From NCBI RefSeq assembly GCF_014641635.1, contig NZ_BMIC01000007.1, positions 1-64,000 of the forward strand: a DNA stretch of 64,000 bases, written 5' to 3'. Positions 22,963-31,648 of the stretch are shown here, piece after piece (position 1 is the stretch's first letter; each line of letters begins with the position of its first letter). The translations under genes were made by a program, and so were the position numbers. This DNA is from Aquaticitalea lipolytica. GTDB lineage: Bacteria; Bacteroidota; Bacteroidia; Flavobacteriales; Flavobacteriaceae. The notes beneath the pieces were generated by a model. That model had not been told where the DNA came from, did no database searches, and worked only from the letters and a program-made list of their open reading frames with translations.

Positions 22963-25461
22963 ATGAATATAAAACTACTTGTCCCATTTTTTTTCTTCGG
23001 AATTATTTCTGTTTTTGCTCAAACAAAAATTAGTGGCCACGTGCTAGATGAGCAAAACGAATCTGTGCCTTATGCAAATGTGTTTTTTAAAGGCTCAACA
23101 GAAGGTACTATAACAGACGAAAACGGAAAATTTTATTTAGAATCTCAAAATACTTGGGACACTGTTGTGGTTTCGTTTTTAGGTTATGAAACACTAGAAA
23201 TTCCTCTTAATAAGAAAGTAAATTACGACTTAAAATTTATTTTAAAAGAAGGTGCTTCACAACTTAAAGAAGTTTTAATTGTTACAGGAAAACAGTCTAA
23301 AAAAGAATCTGAAAACCCTGCAATTACTATACTAAAGAAAATTTGGGAACGTAAACATAAAAACGGATTGCGTCAATTTAAGCAGTACGAATATGATAAA
23401 TACGAAAAAGTAGAGTTTGACCTCAATACAATAGATAGTTCATTAATAAAAAGCAAACTATTTAGAGGTATGGAGTTTGTTTTTGAAGAGGTTGATACAT
23501 CTAGAATAACAGGAAAAACATATTTACCAATATTTATTAATGAGTCTTCGAGTAAAGTTTATGGAGACAATATTCTTAAAAAAGAAAAGGAAGATTTAAA
23601 AGGGAATAAAAATTCGGGTTTTAGTAATAATCAAGTGATTATTGATTTTGTTGACGATTTATATTCAGAGTTTGACATCTACGATAATTACCTTAAGTTT
23701 TTTGATAAAAGTTTTGTAAGCCCTTTATCAAAAACAGGAATCAACACCTACAACTATGTGCTTTCTGATAGTGCATTTATTGATAACAAATGGTGTTATA
23801 ATATTATTTACTATCCAAGACGTAAAAACGAGCTAACGTTTAAAGGCGATTTTTGGGTTAACGACTCTACGTTTGCTATAAAAGAAATAAATCTTCAGGC
23901 ATCAAAAAGTGCAAATATTAACTGGGTTAAAGAAATATATATAGAGCAAGAGTTTGAGGTATTAAACGATTCGTTGTTTTTAATAAAACGCGATTATATG
24001 CTGTCTGATTTTGCGCTAAATAAAAAAGAGCAATCCCGTGGTGTTTATGGAAAACGTACAACTCTTTATGATAAATATGCTTTTGATATCCCGAAGACTG
24101 AAAAGTTTTATAATGAAGAAGTTTACAACTATAATGAAGATGCTTATAATAGAGATGATGCATTTTGGGAAGCTAATAGGTTAGAGTCTTTAAATGATGA
24201 TGAACAAGGCGTGTATAAAATGTTAGATACTCTAAAAACCGTCAAAAAATTTAAACGACTTTATAATTTAGGGAGTATTCTTGCCTCAGGCTATGTTGAG
24301 TTTCCAAGTATAAACTTTGATTACGGACCAATATTTTCAACTTTTGGGTTTAACGAAGTAGAAGGGCTGCGTTTACGCACAGGAGGAAGAACTTATTTTG
24401 GACCAAATGATTTATGGCGTTTAGAAGGTTTTTTAGCTTATGGTTTTAGAGACGATAAATTTAAATATGGTATTTCTGGAAAATGGTTGGTCGATAAGAA
24501 AAACCGATTCATAATATCTGGAGGAAACAGGCGAGATGTTGAGCAAATAGGCGCAAGTTTAACAAATTCGACAGATGTGTTAGGTAGAAGTTTGGCATCA
24601 TCTGCAGTAATTGGTACAGGACCTAATGATAAATTAACAAATATTAATTTAACTACATTGGCTTTAGAAATTGAGCCAGCCAAAAATTTAATATTCCGTT
24701 TAAGTGGGAGTTACAGAACTTTGGAATCTGCATCTGATACTTTTAGCTTAGACTATTTTACCGATGCTACACAAACAACAACCGAATCGGAAATAAAACA
24801 GTACGAAACTGCATTTTCAATTTCATATTTTCCAAAACGAAAAATGACAGGTTTTGGTGTTGAGCGTCGTAACGCAAATGATGGTTATGCAAGTTTATTT
24901 GCACAAGTAACTCGAGGTGAAAAAGGGTTTTTAAATAGTGATTTTGATTATACAAAATTGCAATTTTCTTATATTCAACCTTGGCAAGTTGGAGGATTTG
25001 GTCGCTTAACCACTACTTTTGAAGCAGGTAAAACAATTGGCGAAGTTCCTTTAGGTTTGTTAAGTGTTGTACCAGGAAATCAATCTTACTTTTCAATATA
25101 TAATTCTTTTTCTCAACTCGATTTTTATGAGTTTGTAACAGATACTTATACTTCATTACATTTAGAGCATAATTTTAATGGACGTTTCTTTTCTCGAATT
25201 CCGTTTTTACGCAAGTATAATCTTAGGGAAATTGTAGGTATTAGAGGTGTTTGGGGAGAAGTGTCTCAAGCAAATAGAGATTTAAATGCTTCAGGATTAA
25301 TTTATGTAGCACCTACCAATAAAGTGTATTATGAATACAGTTTTGGAGTTGGTAATATCTTTAAGGTTTTTAGAATTGACTTTAATTTTAGAGGGAATTA
25401 TTTAGATAATCCAGATGCACGTAAGTTTGGTGTTACTGGAAGTTTTGGGTTCTATTTTTAG
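22963..25461 (+). CDS. DUF5686 outer-membrane protein with carboxypeptidase-like regulatory domain
   Basis: 832 residues from the ATG at 22963, which opens a clear signal peptide ending in VFAQ. An N-terminal CarboxypepD_reg-like beta-sandwich (ISGHVLDEQNESVPYANV, about 20-105) is followed by the long DUF5686 region. The last about 350 residues resemble an outer-membrane beta barrel and end in a C-terminal aromatic (GFYF). Such proteins are typical of Bacteroidota and structurally akin to TonB-dependent receptors, but no plug is evident. The function is unknown. The longer frame from 22912 begins inside the pdhB terminator and was not used. Confidence 0.85.
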   Translation: MNIKLLVPFFFFGIISVFAQTKISGHVLDEQNESVPYANVFFKGSTEGTITDENGKFYLESQNTWDTVVVSFLGYETLEIPLNKKVNYDLKFILKEGASQLKEVLIVTGKQSKKESENPAITILKKIWERKHKNGLRQFKQYEYDKYEKVEFDLNTIDSSLIKSKLFRGMEFVFEEVDTSRITGKTYLPIFINESSSKVYGDNILKKEKEDLKGNKNSGFSNNQVIIDFVDDLYSEFDIYDNYLKFFDKSFVSPLSKTGINTYNYVLSDSAFIDNKWCYNIIYYPRRKNELTFKGDFWVNDSTFAIKEINLQASKSANINWVKEIYIEQEFEVLNDSLFLIKRDYMLSDFALNKKEQSRGVYGKRTTLYDKYAFDIPKTEKFYNEEVYNYNEDAYNRDDAFWEANRLESLNDDEQGVYKMLDTLKTVKKFKRLYNLGSILASGYVEFPSINFDYGPIFSTFGFNEVEGLRLRTGGRTYFGPNDLWRLEGFLAYGFRDDKFKYGISGKWLVDKKNRFIISGGNRRDVEQIGASLTNSTDVLGRSLASSAVIGTGPNDKLTNINLTTLALEIEPAKNLIFRLSGSYRTLESASDTFSLDYFTDATQTTTESEIKQYETAFSISYFPKRKMTGFGVERRNANDGYASLFAQVTRGEKGFLNSDFDYTKLQFSYIQPWQVGGFGRLTTTFEAGKTIGEVPLGLLSVVPGNQSYFSIYNSFSQLDFYEFVTDTYTSLHLEHNFNGRFFSRIPFLRKYNLREIVGIRGVWGEVSQANRDLNASGLIYVAPTNKVYYEYSFGVGNIFKVFRIDFNFRGNYLDNPDARKFGVTGSFGFYF

Positions 25462-25471
25462 ATTTTCATAC

Positions 25472-25948
25472 TTAATTATCAAGTTTTAAAATCATTTTTT
25501 TAATTAAAGAAATTTGACCTAAATGATAATAGCTATGCTCAATCATACCTTCAATATTTCTACGATAGCTTCCATATTTCTTATCTACAAAATTATTTTC
25601 TAGTTTTTCATTAGGCATTAGTTCTATATGACTTGCAAATTTTTCTGCATTTGATAATAAGTCATTCAATAATTCATTCCATTCTTCTTCAGATTTAATA
25701 TCAGGAAAGTCAAAACTATATTTATCTCTAATGTCTAAATTTCTACCTTCAAAAACCTGTAGTACACCAGCAACATAATAATTTATGTGATAGGTTAATG
25801 CCAAAATACTATTAAGGGAGCCAATTTTAGTAATTGCTTGCTTCCAATTTAATCCAGATAATTGATCCTTATAGTTTGTGTTCGCAATCCAAGTTCCGTT
25901 TAAAAAAACCTCTCTAAAGCGATTTGCTAATTGATTTGATGTTTCCAT
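25472..25948 (-). CDS. DinB-like protein
   Basis: 158 residues, all-alpha. The DinB/YfiT four-helix pattern is suggested by ALTYHINYYVAGV near residue 52 and EHSYYHLGQISLIKKM near the C-terminus. These would supply the histidines of the usual metal triad. Some family members are metal-dependent transferases for bacillithiol or similar thiols; most are uncharacterised. It is a convergent single gene after the DUF5686 gene. Confidence 0.8.
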   Translation of the reverse strand: METSNQLANRFREVFLNGTWIANTNYKDQLSGLNWKQAITKIGSLNSILALTYHINYYVAGVLQVFEGRNLDIRDKYSFDFPDIKSEEEWNELLNDLLSNAEKFASHIELMPNEKLENNFVDKKYGSYRRNIEGMIEHSYYHLGQISLIKKMILKLDN

Positions 25949-26016
25949 TTTGTTGTAAAGAATTACAATAGAATGTAAGATCGATTTTATTTATTAAAAA
26001 GTCAAGAAATATTTTA

Positions 26017-26046
26017 TTGATAAACTCAAACATTGCTGTATCTTTG
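26017..26046 (+). promoter_or_regulatory. Promoter of ppa
   Basis: TTG at 26017-26019, a spacer of exactly 19 bp, then TATCTTTG at 26039-26046. A full match to the Bacteroidota consensus, 19 bp before the ppa ATG. Confidence 0.85.
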
Positions 26047-26065
26047 CAGCCCTTAAAAATTTAGA

Positions 26066-26593
26066 ATGACAATAAAAGGAAAAACAACTTTTGATGTATT
26101 AATTGAAATACCAAAAGGAAGCAGAAATAAATATGAATACGATTTCGAATTGAAAAAAATTCGATTTGATAGATTGTTGTTTTCATCAATGATGTATCCA
26201 GCAGATTATGGTTTTATACCAGAAACTTTAGCTTTAGATGGAGATCCATTAGACGTGCTAGTATTAGGTACTGAGCCAACATTTCCAATGTGTGTAGTAG
26301 AAGTGAAGCCAATAGGTGTGTTTCATATGGCTGATGAAAAAGGAAATGACGAAAAGGTTATTTGTGTTCCTGTATCAGACCCAATTTGGAATAGTTTAAA
26401 CGATTTATCTGATGTAAATCCTCATCAAATTAAAGAAATTGAACACTTTTTTCAAGTATACAAAGATTTAGAAAAAAAGAAAGTAGACGTTGAAGGTTGG
26501 GGAGATGCCCAAGAAGCTTATGAAATTGTAAATAAATGTATAGATCGTTATGAAAATAGCGAGCATAAAACCAATGGAGACTTCACTATTTAA
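26066..26593 (+). CDS. ppa: Inorganic pyrophosphatase (soluble)
   Basis: 175 residues, a family I soluble pyrophosphatase with YPADYGFIPET and the metal-binding signature DGDPLDVLVL. It hydrolyses PPi to phosphate in the cytoplasm. It stands alone behind a consensus promoter and ends in a strong terminator. A membrane-bound, ion-pumping pyrophosphatase gene follows at once, so the organism has both ways of removing PPi side by side. Confidence 0.96.
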   Translation: MTIKGKTTFDVLIEIPKGSRNKYEYDFELKKIRFDRLLFSSMMYPADYGFIPETLALDGDPLDVLVLGTEPTFPMCVVEVKPIGVFHMADEKGNDEKVICVPVSDPIWNSLNDLSDVNPHQIKEIEHFFQVYKDLEKKKVDVEGWGDAQEAYEIVNKCIDRYENSEHKTNGDFTI

Positions 26594-26616
26594 ATAATTA
26601 ATAGTTGCAATATTCT

Positions 26617-26649
26617 AAACCCTTCTACAATAAAGTGGAAGGGTTTTTT
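26617..26649 (+). terminator. Terminator after ppa
   Basis: 12-bp arms (26617-26628 and 26635-26646, one T-G pair), 6-nt loop, ending in six T. Confidence 0.9.
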
Positions 26650-26710
26650 AATTCTTGCAGATTTTACTACTTTTGCCTTCGTTAAAAACTAATCTAACTA
26701 AAAAAACAAT

Positions 26711-29098
26711 ATGGAATCAATGATGATTTATATGCCAATAGCAATGGCACTTTTAGGACTGGCTTACATGCTTGTAAAAAAGTCTTGGGTAATGAAACAA
26801 GATGCTGGAGATGGTAAAATGAAAGAAATTTCAGATTACATCTACGAAGGTGCTTTAGCATTCTTAAATGCAGAGTACAGACTTTTAGCTGTGTTTGTGC
26901 TTATAGTAAGTATCGCTTTAACAGCAGTTTCTTTTATAGTACCAACTACACATTGGCTAATTGTAATTGCTTTTATTTTTGGAGCTGTTTTTTCTGCATT
27001 TGCAGGAAACATTGGAATGAAAATAGCAACCAAAACAAATGTAAGAACTACGCAAGCGGCTCGTACAAGTTTACCTAATGCACTTAAAATATCTTTTGGT
27101 GGTGGTACAGTAATGGGTCTTGGAGTTGCTGGTTTAGCAGTTTTAGGTTTAACAGCATTTTTCATTATTTTCTTTCATGTATTTATGGGAGGTGTTTGGA
27201 CAAACACTATGGATATGACAATTGTGTTAGAAACATTAGCTGGCTTTTCTTTAGGTGCTGAATCTATTGCTTTATTTGCTCGTGTTGGTGGAGGTATTTA
27301 TACTAAAGCTGCCGATGTAGGAGCAGATTTAGTTGGAAAAGTGGAAGCTGGAATTCCAGAAGATGATCCTCGTAATCCTGCTACAATTGCAGATAACGTT
27401 GGTGATAATGTAGGTGATGTTGCAGGTATGGGAGCCGATTTATTTGGGTCTTATGTTGCTACTGTATTAGCAGCAATGGTTCTTGGTAACTATGTTATAA
27501 AAGATATGGGTGGAAATATTGGTGAAGCCTTTGGAGGTATAGGTCCAATATTATTACCTATGGCAATTGCTGGAGCAGGAATTATTATTTCTGTAATAGG
27601 TACAATGCTAGTAAAAATTAAAAATAACGACGCTAAAGAAGCACAAGTTATGGGAGCTTTAAACCTAGGTAACTGGGTGTCTATTGCTTTGGTGGCTGTG
27701 TCGTGTTTTGCTTTAGTAACTTGGATGTTACCAGAAACTATGCAAATGAATTTCTTTGGAGAAGGCTTGCAAGATATTTCTTCTATGCGAGTATTTTATG
27801 CTACGTTAGTTGGTTTATTTGTAGGAGCTGTGATTTCTTCAGTAACTGAATATTATACAGGATTAGGTAAAAGCCCAATCTTAAAAATTGTTCAACAATC
27901 AAGCACAGGAGCAGGAACAAATATTATTGCTGGTTTAGCAACAGGTATGATTTCTACATTCCCTTCAGTATTATTATTTGCTGGAGCAATTTGGGCATCT
28001 TATGCATTTGCAGGATTCTATGGTGTAGCATTAGCAGCTTCTGCTATGATGGCTACAACTGCTATGCAATTAGCTATTGATGCTTTCGGACCAATTTCTG
28101 ATAATGCAGGTGGTATTGCCGAAATGAGTGAGCAAGAACCAATTGTAAGAGAGCGTACAGATATATTAGATTCAGTTGGTAATACAACTGCTGCAACAGG
28201 AAAAGGTTTTGCTATTGCTTCTGCAGCATTAACTTCGTTAGCACTTTTTGCTGCTTATGTTACGTTTACTGGAATTGACGGGATTAACATTTTTAAAGCG
28301 CCAGTTTTAGCAATGTTATTTGTTGGTGGAATGGTACCAGTAGTATTCTCTGCATTAGCTATGAATGCTGTAGGTAAGGCTGCTATGCAAATGGTAAATG
28401 AAGTACGTCGTCAGTTTAGAGAAATTCCTGGAATAATGGAAGGTACAGGAAAACCACAATACGATAAGTGTGTGGCTATCTCTACAAAAGCATCTTTAAA
28501 AGAAATGATGTTGCCTGGAATATTAACTATTGGTTTTCCATTGGTAATTGCTTTTGTTCCGATGATTTTTGGAATGGATTCTCTTGCCATAGCTGAAATG
28601 TTAGGTGGTTATATGGCTGGTGTAACAGTAAGTGGAGTGCTTTGGGCGATCTTCCAAAACAATGCTGGTGGAGCTTGGGATAACGCTAAAAAATCGTTTG
28701 AAGCTGGTGTGATGATTAATGGTGAAATGACTTATAAAGGTTCTGATGCTCATAAAGCAGCTGTAACTGGTGATACGGTTGGAGATCCATTTAAAGATAC
28801 TTCTGGCCCATCAATGAATATTTTAATCAAACTAACATGTTTAATTGGTTTAGTAATTGCTCCAATTTTAGGAGGTCACACAGTTGAAACTGCTGTAACA
28901 GATACTATGATGAAACATGAAATTTCTAAAGAGATTAAAGTTGAAATGGAATCTGCTGATGCTGATAATGCTAGAGCTGTTATAACTGCATCTTATACTG
29001 AAGATGGTAAAACTATAACTGAAGAGCAAGTTGTTGAAGGTACTTTAGAAGAAGTAAAAGCTAAAATAACTGAATTAAAAAATAAAGAAAACAATTAG
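26711..29098 (+). CDS. hppA: Membrane-bound ion-translocating pyrophosphatase
   Basis: 795 residues with about 16 membrane helices. Catalytic motifs are visible: [20 protein letters not shown]-type sequence, DNVGDNVGD, and the [15 protein letters not shown] segment near residue 693. It couples PPi hydrolysis to export of H+ and/or Na+. In the segment [10 protein letters not shown] the alanine replaces the lysine of K+-independent enzymes, so this is a K+-dependent type. The pumped ion cannot be decided by eye. After the last helix comes a charged tail of about 65 residues, longer than in many homologues. A TACTTTTG -7 box precedes it (26668-26675). Confidence 0.95.
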   Translation: MESMMIYMPIAMALLGLAYMLVKKSWVMKQDAGDGKMKEISDYIYEGALAFLNAEYRLLAVFVLIVSIALTAVSFIVPTTHWLIVIAFIFGAVFSAFAGNIGMKIATKTNVRTTQAARTSLPNALKISFGGGTVMGLGVAGLAVLGLTAFFIIFFHVFMGGVWTNTMDMTIVLETLAGFSLGAESIALFARVGGGIYTKAADVGADLVGKVEAGIPEDDPRNPATIADNVGDNVGDVAGMGADLFGSYVATVLAAMVLGNYVIKDMGGNIGEAFGGIGPILLPMAIAGAGIIISVIGTMLVKIKNNDAKEAQVMGALNLGNWVSIALVAVSCFALVTWMLPETMQMNFFGEGLQDISSMRVFYATLVGLFVGAVISSVTEYYTGLGKSPILKIVQQSSTGAGTNIIAGLATGMISTFPSVLLFAGAIWASYAFAGFYGVALAASAMMATTAMQLAIDAFGPISDNAGGIAEMSEQEPIVRERTDILDSVGNTTAATGKGFAIASAALTSLALFAAYVTFTGIDGINIFKAPVLAMLFVGGMVPVVFSALAMNAVGKAAMQMVNEVRRQFREIPGIMEGTGKPQYDKCVAISTKASLKEMMLPGILTIGFPLVIAFVPMIFGMDSLAIAEMLGGYMAGVTVSGVLWAIFQNNAGGAWDNAKKSFEAGVMINGEMTYKGSDAHKAAVTGDTVGDPFKDTSGPSMNILIKLTCLIGLVIAPILGGHTVETAVTDTMMKHEISKEIKVEMESADADNARAVITASYTEDGKTITEEQVVEGTLEEVKAKITELKNKENN

Positions 29099-29120
29099 TT
29101 TTCTTAACAGATAAAAAAGA

Positions 29121-29150
29121 AAAAACCACATCTATTGATGTGGTTTTTTT
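29121..29150 (+). terminator. Terminator after hppA
   Basis: AAAAACCACATC (29121-29132) pairs perfectly with GATGTGGTTTTT (29137-29148) around a 4-nt loop and is followed by T. It may also serve the convergent kinase gene. Confidence 0.9.
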
Positions 29151-29173
29151 ATGCTTTTTATTTAAATATGAGA

Positions 29174-29788
29174 TTAAAACAATCCGTTTATCTCTGCGTC
29201 AATCTTATTAATAATACTTCCTAAATCTTCAGGGTTGGCTACAAAATCTAGATTATCTACATCAATAATAAGTAAGTTGCCTTTATCATATTTAGTAATC
29301 CAAGCTTCATAACGTTCATTTAATCTACTTAAGTAGTCAATACTTATTGAGTTTTCGTAATCGCGACCACGTTTATGAATTTGTGACACTAAATTTGGGA
29401 TAGAGCTGCGCAAATAAATTAGTAAATCAGGCCCTTTAACAAATGATTCCATTAAATCGAAAAGTGAACGATAATTTTCATAATCGCGATTTGTCATCAA
29501 ACCCATGGCATGAAGATTTGGCGCAAAAATATGAGCGTCTTCATAAATGGTTCTGTCTTGAATAATATCTTTACCGCTTTGACGAATTTGCGAAACCTGT
29601 CTGAATCTGCTATTAAGGAAATAAACCTGTAAATTAAAACTCCAGCGTTCCATCTGATTATAAAAATCATCTAAATATGGATTATCTACAACATCCTCTA
29701 ATTGAGGTTCCCATTTGTAGTGTTTTGCGAGTAATTTTGTTAGCGTGGTTTTACCTGCGCCAATGTTTCCTGCTATAGCAACATGCAT
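29174..29788 (-). CDS. Deoxynucleoside kinase
   Basis: 204 residues. P-loop GNIGAGKTTLTK at 7-18, DRTIYEDA (the ExxD/DRS-like region around residue 98), and RSSIPNLVSQIHKRGRDYE (LID region). These place it in the deoxyguanosine/deoxyadenosine/deoxycytidine kinase family, which salvages deoxynucleosides. Base specificity cannot be read by eye. It ends in a convergent arrangement with hppA and lies 4 bp after an exported protein gene on the same strand. Confidence 0.9.
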   Translation of the reverse strand: MHVAIAGNIGAGKTTLTKLLAKHYKWEPQLEDVVDNPYLDDFYNQMERWSFNLQVYFLNSRFRQVSQIRQSGKDIIQDRTIYEDAHIFAPNLHAMGLMTNRDYENYRSLFDLMESFVKGPDLLIYLRSSIPNLVSQIHKRGRDYENSISIDYLSRLNERYEAWITKYDKGNLLIIDVDNLDFVANPEDLGSIINKIDAEINGLF

Positions 29789-29792
29789 AGTT

Positions 29793-30572
29793 CTAGTTGA
29801 TTTTTAATTGGTACTGATGTAATTTTACAGAATCGTAAATATACAAGGTTTCATTGGTTAGTAAAAACTGATTTATTAACAATTCCTTTATTTTAATTGG
29901 AATGAGTTTTTGTGAATTTTTGGCTAAAAAAAAGAGTTTATTGTTATTTTTTAAAATCACATTTCCATTATTTTCTGTTAAGGCTGTGAAGCCATCATTG
30001 TTTAGTTTAGATACTAAACTTCCAAAATAATTAAAAGTATACAAATGCTTTTCTGTTAGCAGCCAGCAATAATTATAATTGCTTCTCATATCTAATACAT
30101 TAGACTCAACAGGCAACGTATTAGCTCTTATAGTATTGTTTTTATAATCATAAAGCTCTAATTGTTGCAAGTCTGTATTAAAGGCCCAAAGTGTAGTGTC
30201 ATATCCAGTAGATATGTGTGATACATTTTTATATGGTTGAACTGTATTAAAATCTATTTTATATATTTCTGCTAATCTGTTATCTAGAATTATAGCTGTA
30301 TTAAAGTTCTTGTAAAACAGATTTATCTTAAGTGTGTTAAAAGCATTTGCAGAAGATATATTACCAAGTTGAACATTACTATAAGTTAATATTTTATTTT
30401 CTTCTGTTTTGCTTAATGCATTTCCTTTCACAGCATATATAATTCCAAAATTATCTATACCTATTATAGATTGAGTATCTATATCTATGGTTTTTATAAA
30501 AGCTGCCTCAATAAGTTCTTGCGAACTCATCGAAGATGAAATGAAGAGAAGTATGTATAAGAAGTATTTCAT
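29793..30572 (-). CDS. Exported hypothetical protein, possibly beta-propeller
   Basis: 259 residues, not recognised. A signal peptide (about 1-17, ending SSQ) is followed by beta-rich sequence with recurring strand patterns such as IIGIDNFGIIYAV, TTLWAFNTDLQQLELYD, YCWLLTEKHLYTFNYFG and NVILKNNNKLFFL. The spacing resembles WD/propeller blades. Probably periplasmic. It precedes the deoxynucleoside kinase gene by 4 bp on the same strand, likely one transcript. Functional connection not evident. Confidence 0.7.
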   Translation of the reverse strand: MKYFLYILLFISSSMSSQELIEAAFIKTIDIDTQSIIGIDNFGIIYAVKGNALSKTEENKILTYSNVQLGNISSANAFNTLKINLFYKNFNTAIILDNRLAEIYKIDFNTVQPYKNVSHISTGYDTTLWAFNTDLQQLELYDYKNNTIRANTLPVESNVLDMRSNYNYCWLLTEKHLYTFNYFGSLVSKLNNDGFTALTENNGNVILKNNNKLFFLAKNSQKLIPIKIKELLINQFLLTNETLYIYDSVKLHQYQLKIN

Positions 30573-30742
30573 ACAGATTTGAAAATTACAAAAATTGAAT
30601 CACTTAATTATTGAGTACTAATAAAATTAAACAAGAAACTTTAAGATTATTTTAACTTTTTAAAACTTAACTAATTAAGGTTTTATAAGTCTAATGCTAG
30701 GTAAAACTTTATTTTTATCACTTAAACCAAGACTATTTAAAT

Positions 30743-31633
30743 ATGAAATCAATTTCTATTAAATTCTGTATTGCCCTTTTAGTACTATCAAGTAACTTTT
30801 TAAATGCTCAAGATTTTCAAGGCAAAGCCTATTACCAATCGAAAACAACTATCGATATGGACAACTTTGGTGGAAATCAAATGAGCGAAGAGCAAAAAAA
30901 GACGATTGCCGAGCGAATGAAGAGTATGTTTGAGAAAACTTATATACTAACATTTAATAGAACTGAGTCTAGTTATAAAGAAGAGGAAAAATTAGACACT
31001 CCAGGACAAGGTGGTGGTTTTAGAATGATGATGGGTAATTTTACAGGTGGAGCTCAATATAAAAATGTAAAAAGCTCTCAAATGCTGCAAGAGCAAGAGT
31101 TCTTTGGAAAACAATTTTTAGTAAAAGACTCATTACCTAAACTCGATTGGAAAATGGAAGGGGAAACAAAGCAAATTGGTCAATACACTTGTTTTAAGGC
31201 AACAGCTGTTAAAAAAGTTGATGAGATGGATTTTACTAATATGAGAAGACGTAACAGAGATAATGATGAAAAGAAAGATGGAGATAAAGCTAAAGACTCA
31301 ACAAAAACAGAAGTTTCAGACAATCCAATGGATGATATTGAAATACCAAAAGAAATTATAGTTACGGCTTGGTATACACCACAAATACCAGTTAATCAAG
31401 GCCCAGGAGAGTATTGGGGACTACCAGGATTAATACTTGAAGTATCGTCTGGACGAACTACAATTTTATGTTCTAAAATTGTAATCAATCCCGAAGAAAA
31501 AGAAGAAATTAAAGTGCCTTCTAAAGGAAAAGAAGTAACTCAAAAAGAATATAGCGACATCATGAAAAAGAAAATTGAAGAAATGCAAGAAATGTATGGT
31601 GGTCGAGGTAGAGGTAACTTTAGAAGAAACTAA
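30743..31633 (+). CDS. GLPGLI family exported protein
   Basis: 296 residues. Signal peptide (about 1-22). Near residue 225 the family-defining motif appears as GPGEYWGLPGLILEVSSG. A low-complexity Arg/Asp/Lys stretch (about 170-195) lies mid-protein. GLPGLI proteins are Bacteroidota-specific, periplasmic or surface-associated, and very often encoded next to an outer-membrane receptor-like barrel, as here (15-bp gap). Function unknown. Confidence 0.9.
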   Translation: MKSISIKFCIALLVLSSNFLNAQDFQGKAYYQSKTTIDMDNFGGNQMSEEQKKTIAERMKSMFEKTYILTFNRTESSYKEEEKLDTPGQGGGFRMMMGNFTGGAQYKNVKSSQMLQEQEFFGKQFLVKDSLPKLDWKMEGETKQIGQYTCFKATAVKKVDEMDFTNMRRRNRDNDEKKDGDKAKDSTKTEVSDNPMDDIEIPKEIIVTAWYTPQIPVNQGPGEYWGLPGLILEVSSGRTTILCSKIVINPEEKEEIKVPSKGKEVTQKEYSDIMKKKIEEMQEMYGGRGRGNFRRN

Positions 31634-31648
31634 GATCAATCAAAAAAC

